From assembly GCF_031199965.1 (NCBI RefSeq), contig NZ_CP133605.1, positions 4,609,001-4,673,000 of the forward strand: 64,000 nt of DNA. The letters run 5' to 3'. Below the pieces are notes generated by a model. That model worked only from the letters and a program-made list of their open reading frames with translations, was not told the DNA's origin and did not search any database. Below are positions 19,554-28,462 of the stretch, piece by piece. The position numbers were made by a program, and so were the translations under genes. The first letter of the stretch is position 1. Each line of letters opens with the position of its first letter. The stretch is from Paenibacillus sp. D2_2 (GTDB lineage Bacteria > Bacillota > Bacilli > Paenibacillales > Paenibacillaceae).

Positions 19554-19580
19554 CAGTGCGCCTTCTTAGAGGCGCACTGG
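19554..19580 (-). terminator. Hairpin after the LysR gene
   Basis: CAGTGCGCCT-tcttag-AGGCGCACTG is a perfect 10-bp stem. The T-run (CTTTTGT) is on the minus strand, but the stem also lies 57 bp past the plus-strand LysR stop. Confidence 0.55.
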
Positions 19581-19632
19581 GGATATCAATAAGGACTTTA
19601 AGAATTCCGGGAACCGTACCGTAGGAGCCGTG

Positions 19633-19697
19633 ATATAGATTGTAAAGGTTGCCACAGTGGTAAATCACAACTGAATAACGGGTTTAACAAACTAACG
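19633..19697 (+). repeat. 65-bp direct repeat, copy 1
   Basis: Starts ATATAGATTGTAAAGGTTGC and ends GTTTAACAAACTAACG. It differs from copy 2 at only a handful of positions. Confidence 0.8.
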
Positions 19698-19859
19698 GTT
19701 GTCACAGGCGCTATTTCAGTAATTTCGTAGAATTTTTCGCTAAAACACCGTAATACCCCCTGGCACAACCGTTAAAAATTAAAACCGGGTAAAAATAGTG
19801 AATTAACCTCGATAGCAACCGTTAGAGCGCAATCAATAGGTTTACAGCAACAAGAGGTA

Positions 19860-19924
19860 ATATAGATTGTAACGATTGCCATAGGGGTTAATCACAACTG
19901 AATAACGAGTTTAACAAACTAACG
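19860..19924 (+). repeat. 65-bp direct repeat, copy 2
   Basis: Starts ATATAGATTGTAACGATTGC and ends GTTTAACAAACTAACG, 227 bp after copy 1 in the same orientation. Confidence 0.8.
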
Positions 19925-20056
19925 AAACTAGGTATCGCTATTAAAGCTAATTAAGGGATTAAAGCCTGTATTTCTCCCATATAACGATATGGAGTTTCCT
20001 TAAAACTATAATACGGTTGTTTATGAGGAAATAACGGTCTGGAGTTTCGTTAGAGC

Positions 20057-21300
20057 CTACGGGCGTGCCGCTTCCTTGCTTACTTCAAGCCCCAGCTTCC
20101 GCGCTACCCATCCCGTCGTGCTGGCCTGGACGATAATCGTCAGCATAATAGCCATAAAGGCAATCGCTGATATAATCTGGGCATTGGCTACGCCCATCCC
20201 TACGATCATGCCTGATAAGGCCGCAGGAATGACTCCCGTCTCCCGCACCCAGCACATGAAGAGTAGTTCCTGCCAGGTCCACTTCGCCTTACGATCTGGC
20301 CAAGCACAGATCAATACCGTTAACGGACGAGCCACGAACATCAATATCAAGACGGCAGCTAGACTCTGCCAGAAGTAATGTCCCAGCGTGGTGAAATTCA
20401 CCTGACTTCCTAATAGGACAAAAATAAGCATCCGCATCATTAAAGTAATGTTATCGGAGACGATGCTGATCTCGGAGTGCTTCTCTTCCATATTCAAATT
20501 GAATATATCCGCATTTCCCCAGATCACGCCGGCGACAAAAGTTGCCATAAATCCACTAAAGCCACACAGATCAGCGACTAAATAGCTAGCCAACGCACAT
20601 ACGATCATGACGAGTGTCGTATATTCACGCAGAATCCCGCGTCGAACATGTCCAGAGAAATAAGATAGACAGCCCGATATAACGAGGCCAACGGCAATGC
20701 CACCAAATGCTGTCTTCACAAAGTCCCATCCCATCGTGCCAAGATGAAGCTCGCCTCCTCCGACCACTGCTGCCAGAAATGCGAAGGTCAAGATCGAACC
20801 AGTAGCATCGTTAAAGGCTGACTCACTCTCCACAGTCTCCCTGACCCGTTGCTTGATGTTGACCTGTCTAAACACAGGGATAATGGATGCTGGGTCCGTA
20901 GAAGCGATCACAGCACCCGCCAGGAATGCGAACACCCAGTCTACCCGAACAAGTAATGTACGCCAACACCGACAACAGCCATCGTAATAAGCACACCAGG
21001 TACACTTAGCAGCGATAAGCTGATCCAAATTTTCTTTAGCCCACTAAGCCTTAAGTTGCGTCCTCCATCAAACAAGATCAATACCGACCCAACCGTCAGT
21101 ATAATTTGATTGACAAGCGAGCCGCTCGCTTCATGAATCCAGCCCAGTCCTGGACCTAGAAGCATTCCTGTTGCAATGTAGACCGCAACATCCGGGAGCC
21201 TGAGGATAGAAGCAATTTTCCCTGAGATCATGCCCACCGTAATAACAAACAAAATCAAAATAAGTAAGTGCCTGATAGCCTCTGTAGCTGCAGATTCCAT
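20057..21300 (-). CDS. CPA1-type cation/proton antiporter (one apparent frameshift)
   Basis: A ~414-aa, roughly 12-helix NhaP-like antiporter. VASTDPASI and ESAFNDATGSI are the conserved transport-core motifs, the ND pair being typical of electroneutral CPA1 exchangers. The frame breaks at ~20943; one more G in TTCGGGTAGAC joins VHYLFG to VDWVFAFLAG. There is no C-terminal RCK domain. It lies 25 bp after ktrA in the same direction, so it is probably the third gene of the riboswitch-controlled ktr operon. The cation (K+ or Na+) cannot be told from sequence alone. Confidence 0.85.
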
Positions 21301-21325
21301 CTATTATCACACCTTAGGGATTAGA

Positions 21326-21997
21326 TTAAGAAATATTCTCGTTCACCATCATTTCAAACTCTTCAACATTCTCATTGGAGCCGATAATGACCATAATGTC
21401 TCCGGTTTTCAATTGGTCCATCGCTGTCGGTGCAACGATCACACCATCCTCTCGGTGAATAGCCACAATTGTACAACCAAAGCGAGCTCGCGGATGAAGT
21501 TCCCCTACACTTTTACCACTAAGGCATTCCGGTACATTCATTTCCACGATGCTGTAATTTTTGGACAATTGGATGTAGTCGAGCAGATTCGGTGTCACCA
21601 ATTGATGTGCTACCCGAATGCCCATATCCCGCTCCGGAGAAATGACCCGATCCACGCCCAGCTTCTCCAGTGCCCTACCATGAAGTACAGAGATCGCCTT
21701 GGCTACTACCATCGGCAAACCAAGATCCTTAAGCAGGATTGCTGCCAATATACTCATCTGAATATCATTGCCGATCGCCACGATTCCGCAGTCGAAGTTG
21801 CGCACTCCAAGCGATTTGAGAACCTCTTCATCCGTTGCGTCAGCCACGACAGCGTGTGTCAGCTTGTCGCTCCATTCATCAACTATTTCTTCATCCCGGT
21901 CGATCCCTAGTACCTCATAACCGAGACCCATCAGTTCCAGTGCCAAACTAGATCCGAAACGCCCCAGTCCGATCACTACAAACTGCTGTGTTTTCAT
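21326..21997 (-). CDS. ktrA: KtrA/KtrC potassium-uptake regulatory subunit
   Basis: A 223-aa cytoplasmic gating protein. RCK_N has the Rossmann motif GLGRFGSSLA near residue 10 with an acidic residue (GIDRD) at the end of strand 2 for nucleotide binding; the C-terminal RCK_C domain follows (~residues 135-220). In Bacillus an octameric ring of KtrA binds ATP/ADP and c-di-AMP and gates KtrB. AAGGGGAAGG precedes the ATG; ktrB ends 14 bp upstream. Confidence 0.9.
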   Translation of the reverse strand: MKTQQFVVIGLGRFGSSLALELMGLGYEVLGIDRDEEIVDEWSDKLTHAVVADATDEEVLKSLGVRNFDCGIVAIGNDIQMSILAAILLKDLGLPMVVAKAISVLHGRALEKLGVDRVISPERDMGIRVAHQLVTPNLLDYIQLSKNYSIVEMNVPECLSGKSVGELHPRARFGCTIVAIHREDGVIVAPTAMDQLKTGDIMVIIGSNENVEEFEMMVNENIS

Positions 21998-22011
21998 GCT
22001 AAACCTTCCCC

Positions 22012-23367
22012 TTATCCAATAATAATTTTACCTTCCGGATGTCTATATAATTCTTTGCCTTTCTTCGGTCCGAGTGCATACGCCATCGTCAGTGGACCAA
22101 GCCGTCCGGCAAACATCGTGAAGCTGATAATAAATTTACCTACTATTGTCAATTTACCCGTCAATCCTACTGTCAAACCGACCGTACCAAAAGCCGAAGT
22201 CGTCTCGAACAAAATGCTAAGGAAGCTTGCACTCTCGGTTGTTGATAATACCATCGATACAGCAATGACAAGGAACAAGGACAGCATCGTCAGCGTGACC
22301 GCTTTAAAGATGCGGTCCTGAGTCAGACGATAGCGGAACAGTACCAGATCAGACCGCCCGCGGATCATCGAGATCACAGCGCCGACCAAGATCATGAAGG
22401 TCGTCGTCTTGATCCCACCCCCTGTAGAACTTGGGGATGCACCAATAAACATTAGGATGACCATGAAGAATTGAGTCGCCTGCCTAAGCGAACCCAGATC
22501 AACCGTATTTGCCCCTGCCGTCCGCGGCGATACCGATTGGAAGAAAGATGCCCAGATCTTTTCTCCCCAACTCAGAGTCTGGAATGTACCCGGATTCGTA
22601 TACTCAAATATATAAATAACCACGGCTCCAACCAAAATAAGCGAAGCCGTCATGGTCAATACCACTTTGGAATGAAGCGACAACTTGCGGTTCTTTCGGA
22701 AGTCAACGAGATCCGACAACACGATAAATCCAAGGCCCCCCGATACAATCAGAAACATCGTCACCAGGTTAACAATCGGATCGCCTACATAATGAGTTAG
22801 ACTCTGATAATGACCGAATAAGTCAAACCCCGCATTATTAAACATGGAGACCCCATGGAATATTCCAAAATATAGCGCACGTCCGAACGGCATATCAAAT
22901 GACCAGCGAATCGTAAAGATTAGCGCGGCGCTGCTCTCAATGACCAGGGAATAGATCAGAACCTTACGAATCAAGCGAACGATCCCTTCCATCGTGTTCT
23001 GGTTCATTGCCTCTTGCAGCAGCAAACGGTCCTTAAGCGATATTCTGCGTTTGAACACGATCGAGAATAAAGTGGCCACGGTCATGAACCCAAGACCGCC
23101 AGTCTGAATCAGCAGCATAATCACGACCTGACCGAACGTAGAATAATATGTCCCAGTATCCACGACGATCAGTCCAGTCACACACGTTGCTGAGGTTGCA
23201 GTAAAAAGTGCATCAACGAACGGCAAAGATTCCCCTGTTGTGCTTGATATCGGTAGCATTAATAGCAGCGCTCCGACGAGAATAATGGCTGCAAAGCCCA
23301 TTACTAAAATCTGTGGCGGGGAAAATTTGAACCATTTAACCCACATGTTTAACAGCAACTTAATCAC
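22012..23367 (-). CDS. ktrB: KtrB/KtrD potassium channel-like subunit
   Basis: A 451-aa TrkH/KtrB membrane protein made of four M1-P-M2 repeats. The four selectivity-filter stretches, each with a key Gly, are visible: ATCVTGL, NNAGFD, SSTGGGI and FGTVGLT. It takes up K+ together with KtrA. The start is GTG at 23367 just after AAGGATGGA. It is the first gene after the c-di-AMP riboswitch and its terminator. Confidence 0.92.
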   Translation of the reverse strand: MIKLLLNMWVKWFKFSPPQILVMGFAAIILVGALLLMLPISSTTGESLPFVDALFTATSATCVTGLIVVDTGTYYSTFGQVVIMLLIQTGGLGFMTVATLFSIVFKRRISLKDRLLLQEAMNQNTMEGIVRLIRKVLIYSLVIESSAALIFTIRWSFDMPFGRALYFGIFHGVSMFNNAGFDLFGHYQSLTHYVGDPIVNLVTMFLIVSGGLGFIVLSDLVDFRKNRKLSLHSKVVLTMTASLILVGAVVIYIFEYTNPGTFQTLSWGEKIWASFFQSVSPRTAGANTVDLGSLRQATQFFMVILMFIGASPSSTGGGIKTTTFMILVGAVISMIRGRSDLVLFRYRLTQDRIFKAVTLTMLSLFLVIAVSMVLSTTESASFLSILFETTSAFGTVGLTVGLTGKLTIVGKFIISFTMFAGRLGPLTMAYALGPKKGKELYRHPEGKIIIG

Positions 23368-23385
23368 TCCATCCTTTTTGTAGCA

Positions 23386-23417
23386 AAGAAAAAAAGCACT
23401 GGAAATCCAATGCCTTT
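23386..23417 (-). terminator. Riboswitch-controlled terminator upstream of ktrB
   Basis: On the minus strand GGCATTGG-attt-CCAGTGC is followed by a run of T. It lies between the aptamer and the ktrB ribosome binding site, as expected for an OFF switch that terminates when c-di-AMP is bound. Confidence 0.8.
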
Positions 23418-23421
23418 TGAT

Positions 23422-23570
23422 TGGTCCCTGCTCAAAGGCCTACGAGGTTAGCTGTCGGATTCGGACATGCACGGTTGCCCTATTCGCTTGGATCCAAAAA
23501 AATATCCAGGACTCCAGCGAAATTCACCCCTAAAAATCGGTTCCCCGTTTTCGTAAAGAAATTCGGCCGT
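23422..23570 (-). promoter_or_regulatory. ydaO/yuaA-type c-di-AMP riboswitch
   Basis: Read on the minus strand, the leader has the conserved blocks of the ydaO class in order: GGGGAACCGA, TTTTTAGGGGTGAAT, a variable stem, GGGCAACCGTGC, CCGACAGCTAACCTCGTAGGC. The last block is highly characteristic. ydaO aptamers bind two c-di-AMP molecules and commonly precede ktr genes. Boundaries are approximate. Confidence 0.92.
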
Positions 23571-23624
23571 TAGTTATTTAGTTAATTTCATTTCATTATT
23601 TTCATTTCATTTTCGTCAAAATGG

Positions 23625-23653
23625 ATTATAAGCCTTATCGGCGTGTATCACAA
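23625..23653 (-). promoter_or_regulatory. Sigma-A-like promoter for the ktr leader
   Basis: On the minus strand TTGTGA (23648-23653), a 17-base spacer and a perfect TATAAT (23625-23630) lie ~55 bp upstream of the riboswitch. Confidence 0.6.
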
Positions 23654-23880
23654 AGTTTCTATTGGATTAAATAACTCGAAAAAGTCGTAAAAGGGGTGAA
23701 ACTATGATCAGGGTACTCCATTATCTGAGCCGCACGACCCCTTATCGGAGAATATTGCAGGTTTTCGTATAGTACGCCCGGATTGGCGAACCTCGCCCCC
23801 TATGTTATCTTTAATTGAATGTGTTTTCCAAATTTTTTAAACACCACTTTTTAGAAAAAAGCGTTAAAGGAGCTGTAAAA

Positions 23881-25875
23881 ATGCAAACTTCCAAGAACTC
23901 ATCTGGGATATTGCTTAAACCTAAAGCACTCTGGATACTTGCTGCCATTGGATTAGTCCTCTTCATCGTCTTACAGCTGTGGTTGCCTTCTCTGAACGAG
24001 CCGGAGCAACAATTAAGTAAGAACATCAGCAAAGAGCAAGCCAGGCAAGCCGCTGCTTCGTTCGCTCAGACGGAGCTTGGCATCAACGGCGATTTTCAGA
24101 ATGCTCACGTTACATACGATACAAAACCTGAATTGTATGGCTATCTGGCAAAGGAAAATTTGGTCAACAAATATTCAAAATCCTATGGCAGACAATTCCC
24201 TTATGATGTTTTTCATGTTTCCTTTAGCGACCCGGATGACGTATTAAGTCTTTTAAACATCGACGTTAATATGCAGGAAGGCAATGTCGTCGCATTCGAG
24301 AAGGTCATCTCAACGAGTAATGCTACTAAACAAACCCTGCTTGACTACGGTCGCGAGAATACGCAATCTCTAATCGCTCGGGAAGGGGATATTAGCCTGG
24401 CCGATAAGGAGCAATTGGCTCGACCTTACCTGAAAGCCTTAGGAATCAGTGAAGCCGATCTGAAGCTGGCTTCCTCCGAAGGGCAATATGGCCTGCTGTA
24501 TGAATTATCAAATTACGAGATCGGGCAGTCTCAAGCTCAGATACAATTCCATTTCGAATATGGCATGGTATCTTCGATGGAATCGTTGTTCACCGTTCCG
24601 AGCTCCTACAACGATTATCTCGGCGGTCAGAAGACACTCGCCTACATTCTTACCTTTGCAGGCTATGGGTTGCTCACGTTCGTTCTAGCCGTATTAGCGA
24701 TCGTGTATAGCATTTTGACAAGAGCTCATACCTCATTTAAGCGTGGTCTCTTTCTTGCCTCTCTCTATTTTGTCCTAAGTATGGTTGGAGCAATCAACAT
24801 GCTGCCCTATTTGCAAAAAGATAGCCTGAGCAGCGGCATACTCGTCTTCAGCTTCGTTCTGCAGGGCGTAGTAACTCTGCTGATGTCCGGTTCCATTTAT
24901 GTATCTCTAGTCGGTGGCGATGCGCTCTGGAGACAAAAAGGGCGTAATCTTTGGCTAAGAGCTAAAGAGCCCGGTTATGGTCGACACGTGCTGACAGCGA
25001 TGAAGAACGGGTATGCCTGGGCGCTTATTTTGCTCGGTGTCCAGTCCATCATTTTCCTGGCTCTCGAGAATACGATTCATACCTGGTCGACAACCGACGC
25101 TTCTCAATCGACATACAACATGCTTCTGCCGCTGCTATTCCCGCTGCTGGCTTGGGTAGCAGGAATCGGGGAAGAAGCCGTCTATCGTCTGTTCGGTATC
25201 GCTATGCTTAAGAAGATGTTCAAGAGTACATTCGTAGCCAGCCTGATTACTTCGTTAATCTGGGCCTTTGGTCATACTCTATATCCGATATATCCAGTCA
25301 TCTCACGGCCAATTGAGCTCATGTTCATCGGCTTGCTGTTCAGCTTTGTGTTCCTGCGTTATGGATTTATTACTGCCGTCTTCACCCACGTGATCTTCGA
25401 TACGATTCTGATGGCAATCAGTCTGATGGTCATGGGCGGAGGACTAAATCTTGTTGCTGGATTATTCTATCTGATCTTGCCTGCTATCGTCGGTTATCTG
25501 ATCTACCGCTTCAATCCAGCGCATAAGGATCATCCAACTCCGCCAACAAAAAAGAGGAGCCGATTATTCCGACTCCTCATCCCGAAGCGAATCTATAATT
25601 GTCTGAGCAAGTTTATCACCAATAGAAAGAGGCCGAAAATCTTCGATGGAGGCCTCTTTTATTTTTTTCAGCGATCCAAAATGCTTCAACAGCAGTTTAC
25701 GACGTTTCTCGCCAACGCCAGGAATCGCGTCAAGCTGAGATACGACCATCGATTTGGCACGCTGCTCGCGGTGGAAGGATATTGCAAAGCGGTGTACCTC
25801 ATCCTGAATTCGCTGCAGCAAATAGAACTCCTGGCTGTCCCGGCCAGATTCACGGCTCAGGCGGATCACCGATAA
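23881..25875 (+). CDS. CPBP-family intramembrane metalloprotease (3' end uncertain)
   Basis: A membrane protein with one N-terminal helix, a ~200-aa extracellular region with a PepSY-like start (SKEQARQAAASFAQTELG), then about eight helices. GEEAVYR, FGHTLY and HVIFD are the metal-binding motifs of CAAX-protease/bacteriocin-processing (Abi) enzymes. Start: ATG 23881 after AAAGGAG. As read it runs to 25875, 312 bp into convergent uvrC; if the A6 run at ~25550 has lost one base, it would stop at 25598 (572 aa), which fits the uvrC terminator at the same place and seems likelier. Substrate unknown. Confidence 0.8.
   Translation: MQTSKNSSGILLKPKALWILAAIGLVLFIVLQLWLPSLNEPEQQLSKNISKEQARQAAASFAQTELGINGDFQNAHVTYDTKPELYGYLAKENLVNKYSKSYGRQFPYDVFHVSFSDPDDVLSLLNIDVNMQEGNVVAFEKVISTSNATKQTLLDYGRENTQSLIAREGDISLADKEQLARPYLKALGISEADLKLASSEGQYGLLYELSNYEIGQSQAQIQFHFEYGMVSSMESLFTVPSSYNDYLGGQKTLAYILTFAGYGLLTFVLAVLAIVYSILTRAHTSFKRGLFLASLYFVLSMVGAINMLPYLQKDSLSSGILVFSFVLQGVVTLLMSGSIYVSLVGGDALWRQKGRNLWLRAKEPGYGRHVLTAMKNGYAWALILLGVQSIIFLALENTIHTWSTTDASQSTYNMLLPLLFPLLAWVAGIGEEAVYRLFGIAMLKKMFKSTFVASLITSLIWAFGHTLYPIYPVISRPIELMFIGLLFSFVFLRYGFITAVFTHVIFDTILMAISLMVMGGGLNLVAGLFYLILPAIVGYLIYRFNPAHKDHPTPPTKKRSRLFRLLIPKRIYNCLSKFITNRKRPKIFDGGLFYFFQRSKMLQQQFTTFLANARNRVKLRYDHRFGTLLAVEGYCKAVYLILNSLQQIELLAVPARFTAQADHR
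25546..25580 (-). terminator. uvrC terminator overlapping its stop codon
   Basis: On the minus strand GAGGAGTCGG-aataat-CGGCTCCTC followed by TTTTTT. The last codons and stop of uvrC (EESE*) form the 5' arm. Confidence 0.8.
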
Positions 25876-27493
25876 TCAATTGAGCCGTCTTATGCTTCGT
25901 ATCCTTCACAAGGCCGCAGACAGGAATAAACAGTCCTAGCTCATTTTCCAGCACATCCTTCGCCGCAGCCATCTGCCCCTTGCCTCCGTCCATAACGATC
26001 AAATCAGGTAGTGGCAAATTCTCTTTGAGCACCCGCTCATATCTACGCCGTACAACCTCACGCATCGTCTCCACATCGTCAGATCCTTGAACAGTACGGA
26101 TTTTATACTTCCGGTATTCTTTCTTCGCTGGCTTACCGTCAATGAACACAACCATTGCTGATACCGGATTGGTCCCCTGAATATTCGAGTTATCAAACGC
26201 CTCGATCCGTGACAGATCGGTCAGGCCGAGAGCAACTCCAAGATTCTCTGCTGCCCTTGAGGTCCGTTCCTCATTCCGCTCGATCAGACGGAACTTCTCA
26301 TCCAGTGCGACACGGGCATTATCAATCGCCATCTGCGTCATCTGACGCTTCAATCCCCGCTTAGGAACGAGCGCCTTCACATTCAGCCAGTTCTGTAGGG
26401 CGGCTGCCCCACTCTCTGCATCAAGCAATTCTTCACCTTCATCAGAGGCCTCGTTAACCTGCTCTTCCACTTGTTCCTCTGTCTGTTGCTCCTGCTGCAC
26501 TGGCTTCATGTCCGGCAGAAGAATTTCCTGAGGAAGCGCTGGATTGTCGCTGTAATACTGTGTCACATAGGACAAGAAATCTCCATAAGCCTCTCCATAG
26601 AACGGAAATACCGAGGCATGGCGCTCGATCATTTTTCCTTGACGCACATACAGAATCTGCACGCACATCCAGCCCTTATCGACAGTAAAGCCGAATACAT
26701 CACGATTTCTCGCATCATTCATCGTAATCTTCTGCTTCTCCATCAGCGCATCAATGCTTCTGATCTGATCACGCAGTTCCTTCGCCCGTTCGAAGTAAAG
26801 TTCCTCGGCTGCTTCTTCCATTTTGCGCTGAAGCTCCTGCTTGATCTCCTCATGCCCACCGTTCAGGAAAGACACGATCTCTTGGATCATCTCATCATAC
26901 GTCTGCTGCGACACTTCCTTCACACAAGGTGCCAGGCATTGTCCCATATGATAGTACAGACATACTTCCTTGGGCATCACATTACATTTACGTAGCGGAT
27001 ACATCCGGTCGAGCAGCTTCTTTGTCTGCTGTGCTGCATAAGCGTTGGGATACGGTCCGAAATACTTAGCCTTATCCTTCAGAATTCTACGCGTGACTTC
27101 CAGCCTTGGATGAGGTTCATTCGTAATTTTGATATATGGGTAGGTCTTGTCATCTTTCAACAGCACGTTATAACGGGGAGAATGTGTCTTGATCAGGTTG
27201 CACTCCAGAATGAGTGCCTCCATGTTGCTGCCGGTAACGATATATTCGAAATCGCGAATCTCCGATACTAACCGCTGCGTCTTCCCGTCATGACTGCCTG
27301 TGAAATAAGAACGCACACGATTCTTCAGGATTTTGGCCTTCCCGACATAAATGATCGTGCCGTTCTTGTTCTTCATCAAATAGCAACCCGGCAAATCGGG
27401 CAGCAACGCTAGCTTGTGGCGGATCGCCTCCAGCGCTTGCTCCTGCTCTTGCACTTCCTTGGCATAGTTATCTGGATAATTGCTATTACTCAT
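25564..27493 (-). CDS. uvrC: UvrABC excinuclease subunit C (two apparent frameshifts)
   Basis: The nuclease of nucleotide-excision repair, ~643 aa when restored. The N-terminal GIY-YIG domain (PGCYLMKNKNGTIIYVGKA) makes the 3' cut, CNVMPKEVCLYYHMGQCLAPC is the Cys-rich region, a UVR motif binds UvrB, then comes the RNase H-like domain (IEAFDNSNIQG, VMDGGKGQ) for the 5' cut and a C-terminal HhH pair (IPGVGEKRRKLLLKHFG). Two bases are missing between ~25866 and ~25852, after IIGDPPEP. The extra length over B. subtilis comes partly from an acidic Q/E-rich insert around residue 350. Confidence 0.93.
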
Positions 27494-27523
27494 TGTCCTC
27501 TCCCCCTCTCAGCTTCATGATGC

Positions 27524-27553
27524 CCTCTGCACGAAAACGCCCCCGGACATGCC
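27524..27553 (-). terminator. trxA terminator
   Basis: On the minus strand CGCCTCCGG-catgt-CCGGGGGCG followed by TTTTC, 41 bp after the trxA stop. Confidence 0.8.
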
Positions 27554-27593
27554 GGAGGCGTAGATGTAGCACCTTCTGAATCAGCTAGCCAAA

Positions 27594-27908
27594 TTAATGT
27601 TTGGCGATCATGTTTTTCAGTGCGTCTTTGGAGTTCAAGCCAACAACTTTGTCGACAGGTTGGCCATCTTTGAACAATATAAGAGTTGGAATGCTCATTA
27701 CGCCAAAGCGGGATGCAGATTCAGGATTCTCGTCCACATTTACCTTTGCGATCTTAACCGAATCACCCAAATCACTGGACAATTCCTCCAAAATTGGTGC
27801 TATCATTTTGCAAGGACCGCACCAAGGCGCCCAAAAGTCAACCAGAACGGTACCTGTACTTTCGACTTCACTATTAAAAGATTGATCGGAAACATTTACT
27901 ATTGCCAT
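27594..27908 (-). CDS. trxA: Thioredoxin
   Basis: A 104-aa classical thioredoxin with the active site WCGPCK (Cys near residues 29 and 32) and the cis-Pro loop SIPTL. It reduces protein disulfides in the cytoplasm. The ATG at 27908 follows AAGGAGGAGATATC; an in-frame extension to 27995 lacks such a site and is not part of the family. Confidence 0.95.
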   Translation of the reverse strand: MAIVNVSDQSFNSEVESTGTVLVDFWAPWCGPCKMIAPILEELSSDLGDSVKIAKVNVDENPESASRFGVMSIPTLILFKDGQPVDKVVGLNSKDALKNMIAKH

Positions 27909-28172
27909 GATATCTCCTCCTTGTATGTTACTGGAATGCCTGCATGATGCCAGCCAACATTCCCTAACTAATCGGTATAGGTTAGTTTGCGTCAAATTAT
28001 GACACTATGGATTTCATTATAACATAACTTTTTAGTAAATGGGAATTCGCGTCCTGGCACCATCTTTACAAACTTGAAAGCGATTGGTTATACTAAGAAT
28101 ATCCAAATCCTGTTTTGTCTATGATATTTTTAATTGACAGTACATAAAGTGTTAGAAGGAGGCCTCGCCCGC

Positions 28173-28328
28173 ATGGATGCTAACCCGCATGTGAACGACC
28201 CACGCCAGCATATCAATGAAGAACCACGTAATGATTTTTTTGATTTGATGAACGGTTTCTTCGGTATGACCACCCTTATGGCCGTTATTTTCTTCGGCAT
28301 GGTCATCTTGAAGTTTATCGCCAGCTAA
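28173..28328 (+). CDS. Small YqzM-like membrane protein (51 aa)
   Basis: ATG at 28173 follows GAAGGAGG at ten bases. The peptide has a polar N-terminal half (NPHVNDPRQHINEEPRNDFFD) and one C-terminal helix (MTTLMAVIFFGMVILKFI). This layout, and its place near dnaI/dnaB-type genes, recalls YqzM of spore formers, whose function is unknown. The assignment is tentative. Confidence 0.6.
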   Translation: MDANPHVNDPRQHINEEPRNDFFDLMNGFFGMTTLMAVIFFGMVILKFIAS

Positions 28329-28388
28329 CAAGATCGCTGGCGGTCAGGCAGCCTAGATAGAATCTTACCTATTTACTCTTCTGAATAA

Positions 28389-28438
28389 CACAAAGAGGAC
28401 CTCGCAATCCCGTTCATGGGTTATTGCCGAGGTCTTTT
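28389..28438. terminator. Bidirectional terminator
   Basis: AAAGAGGACCTCGCAATCCC pairs with GGGTTATTGCCGAGGTCTTT around an eight-base loop, with T-rich ends on both strands. It separates the small membrane gene from convergent dnaI. Confidence 0.8.
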
Positions 28439-28462
28439 TGCATGATAAATTATTTATCTGAT

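Larger units (their letters stand above)
19498..20056. other. 559-bp gene-free region of noncoding repeats
   Basis: No convincing ORF. It holds a 65-bp direct repeat (19633-19697 and 19860-19924), several looser copies of an AACGGTTG / CAACCGTTA motif, and a shorter pair, ATAACGATATGGAGTTTC at 19980 and ATAACGGTCTGGAGTTTC at ~20030. The whole stretch looks built from a few degenerate short units. Confidence 0.7.

Noticed and set aside
19633..19924. Possible CRISPR array
   Set aside because: Only two long copies of the unit with 162 bp between them, and no regular spacers or cas genes.
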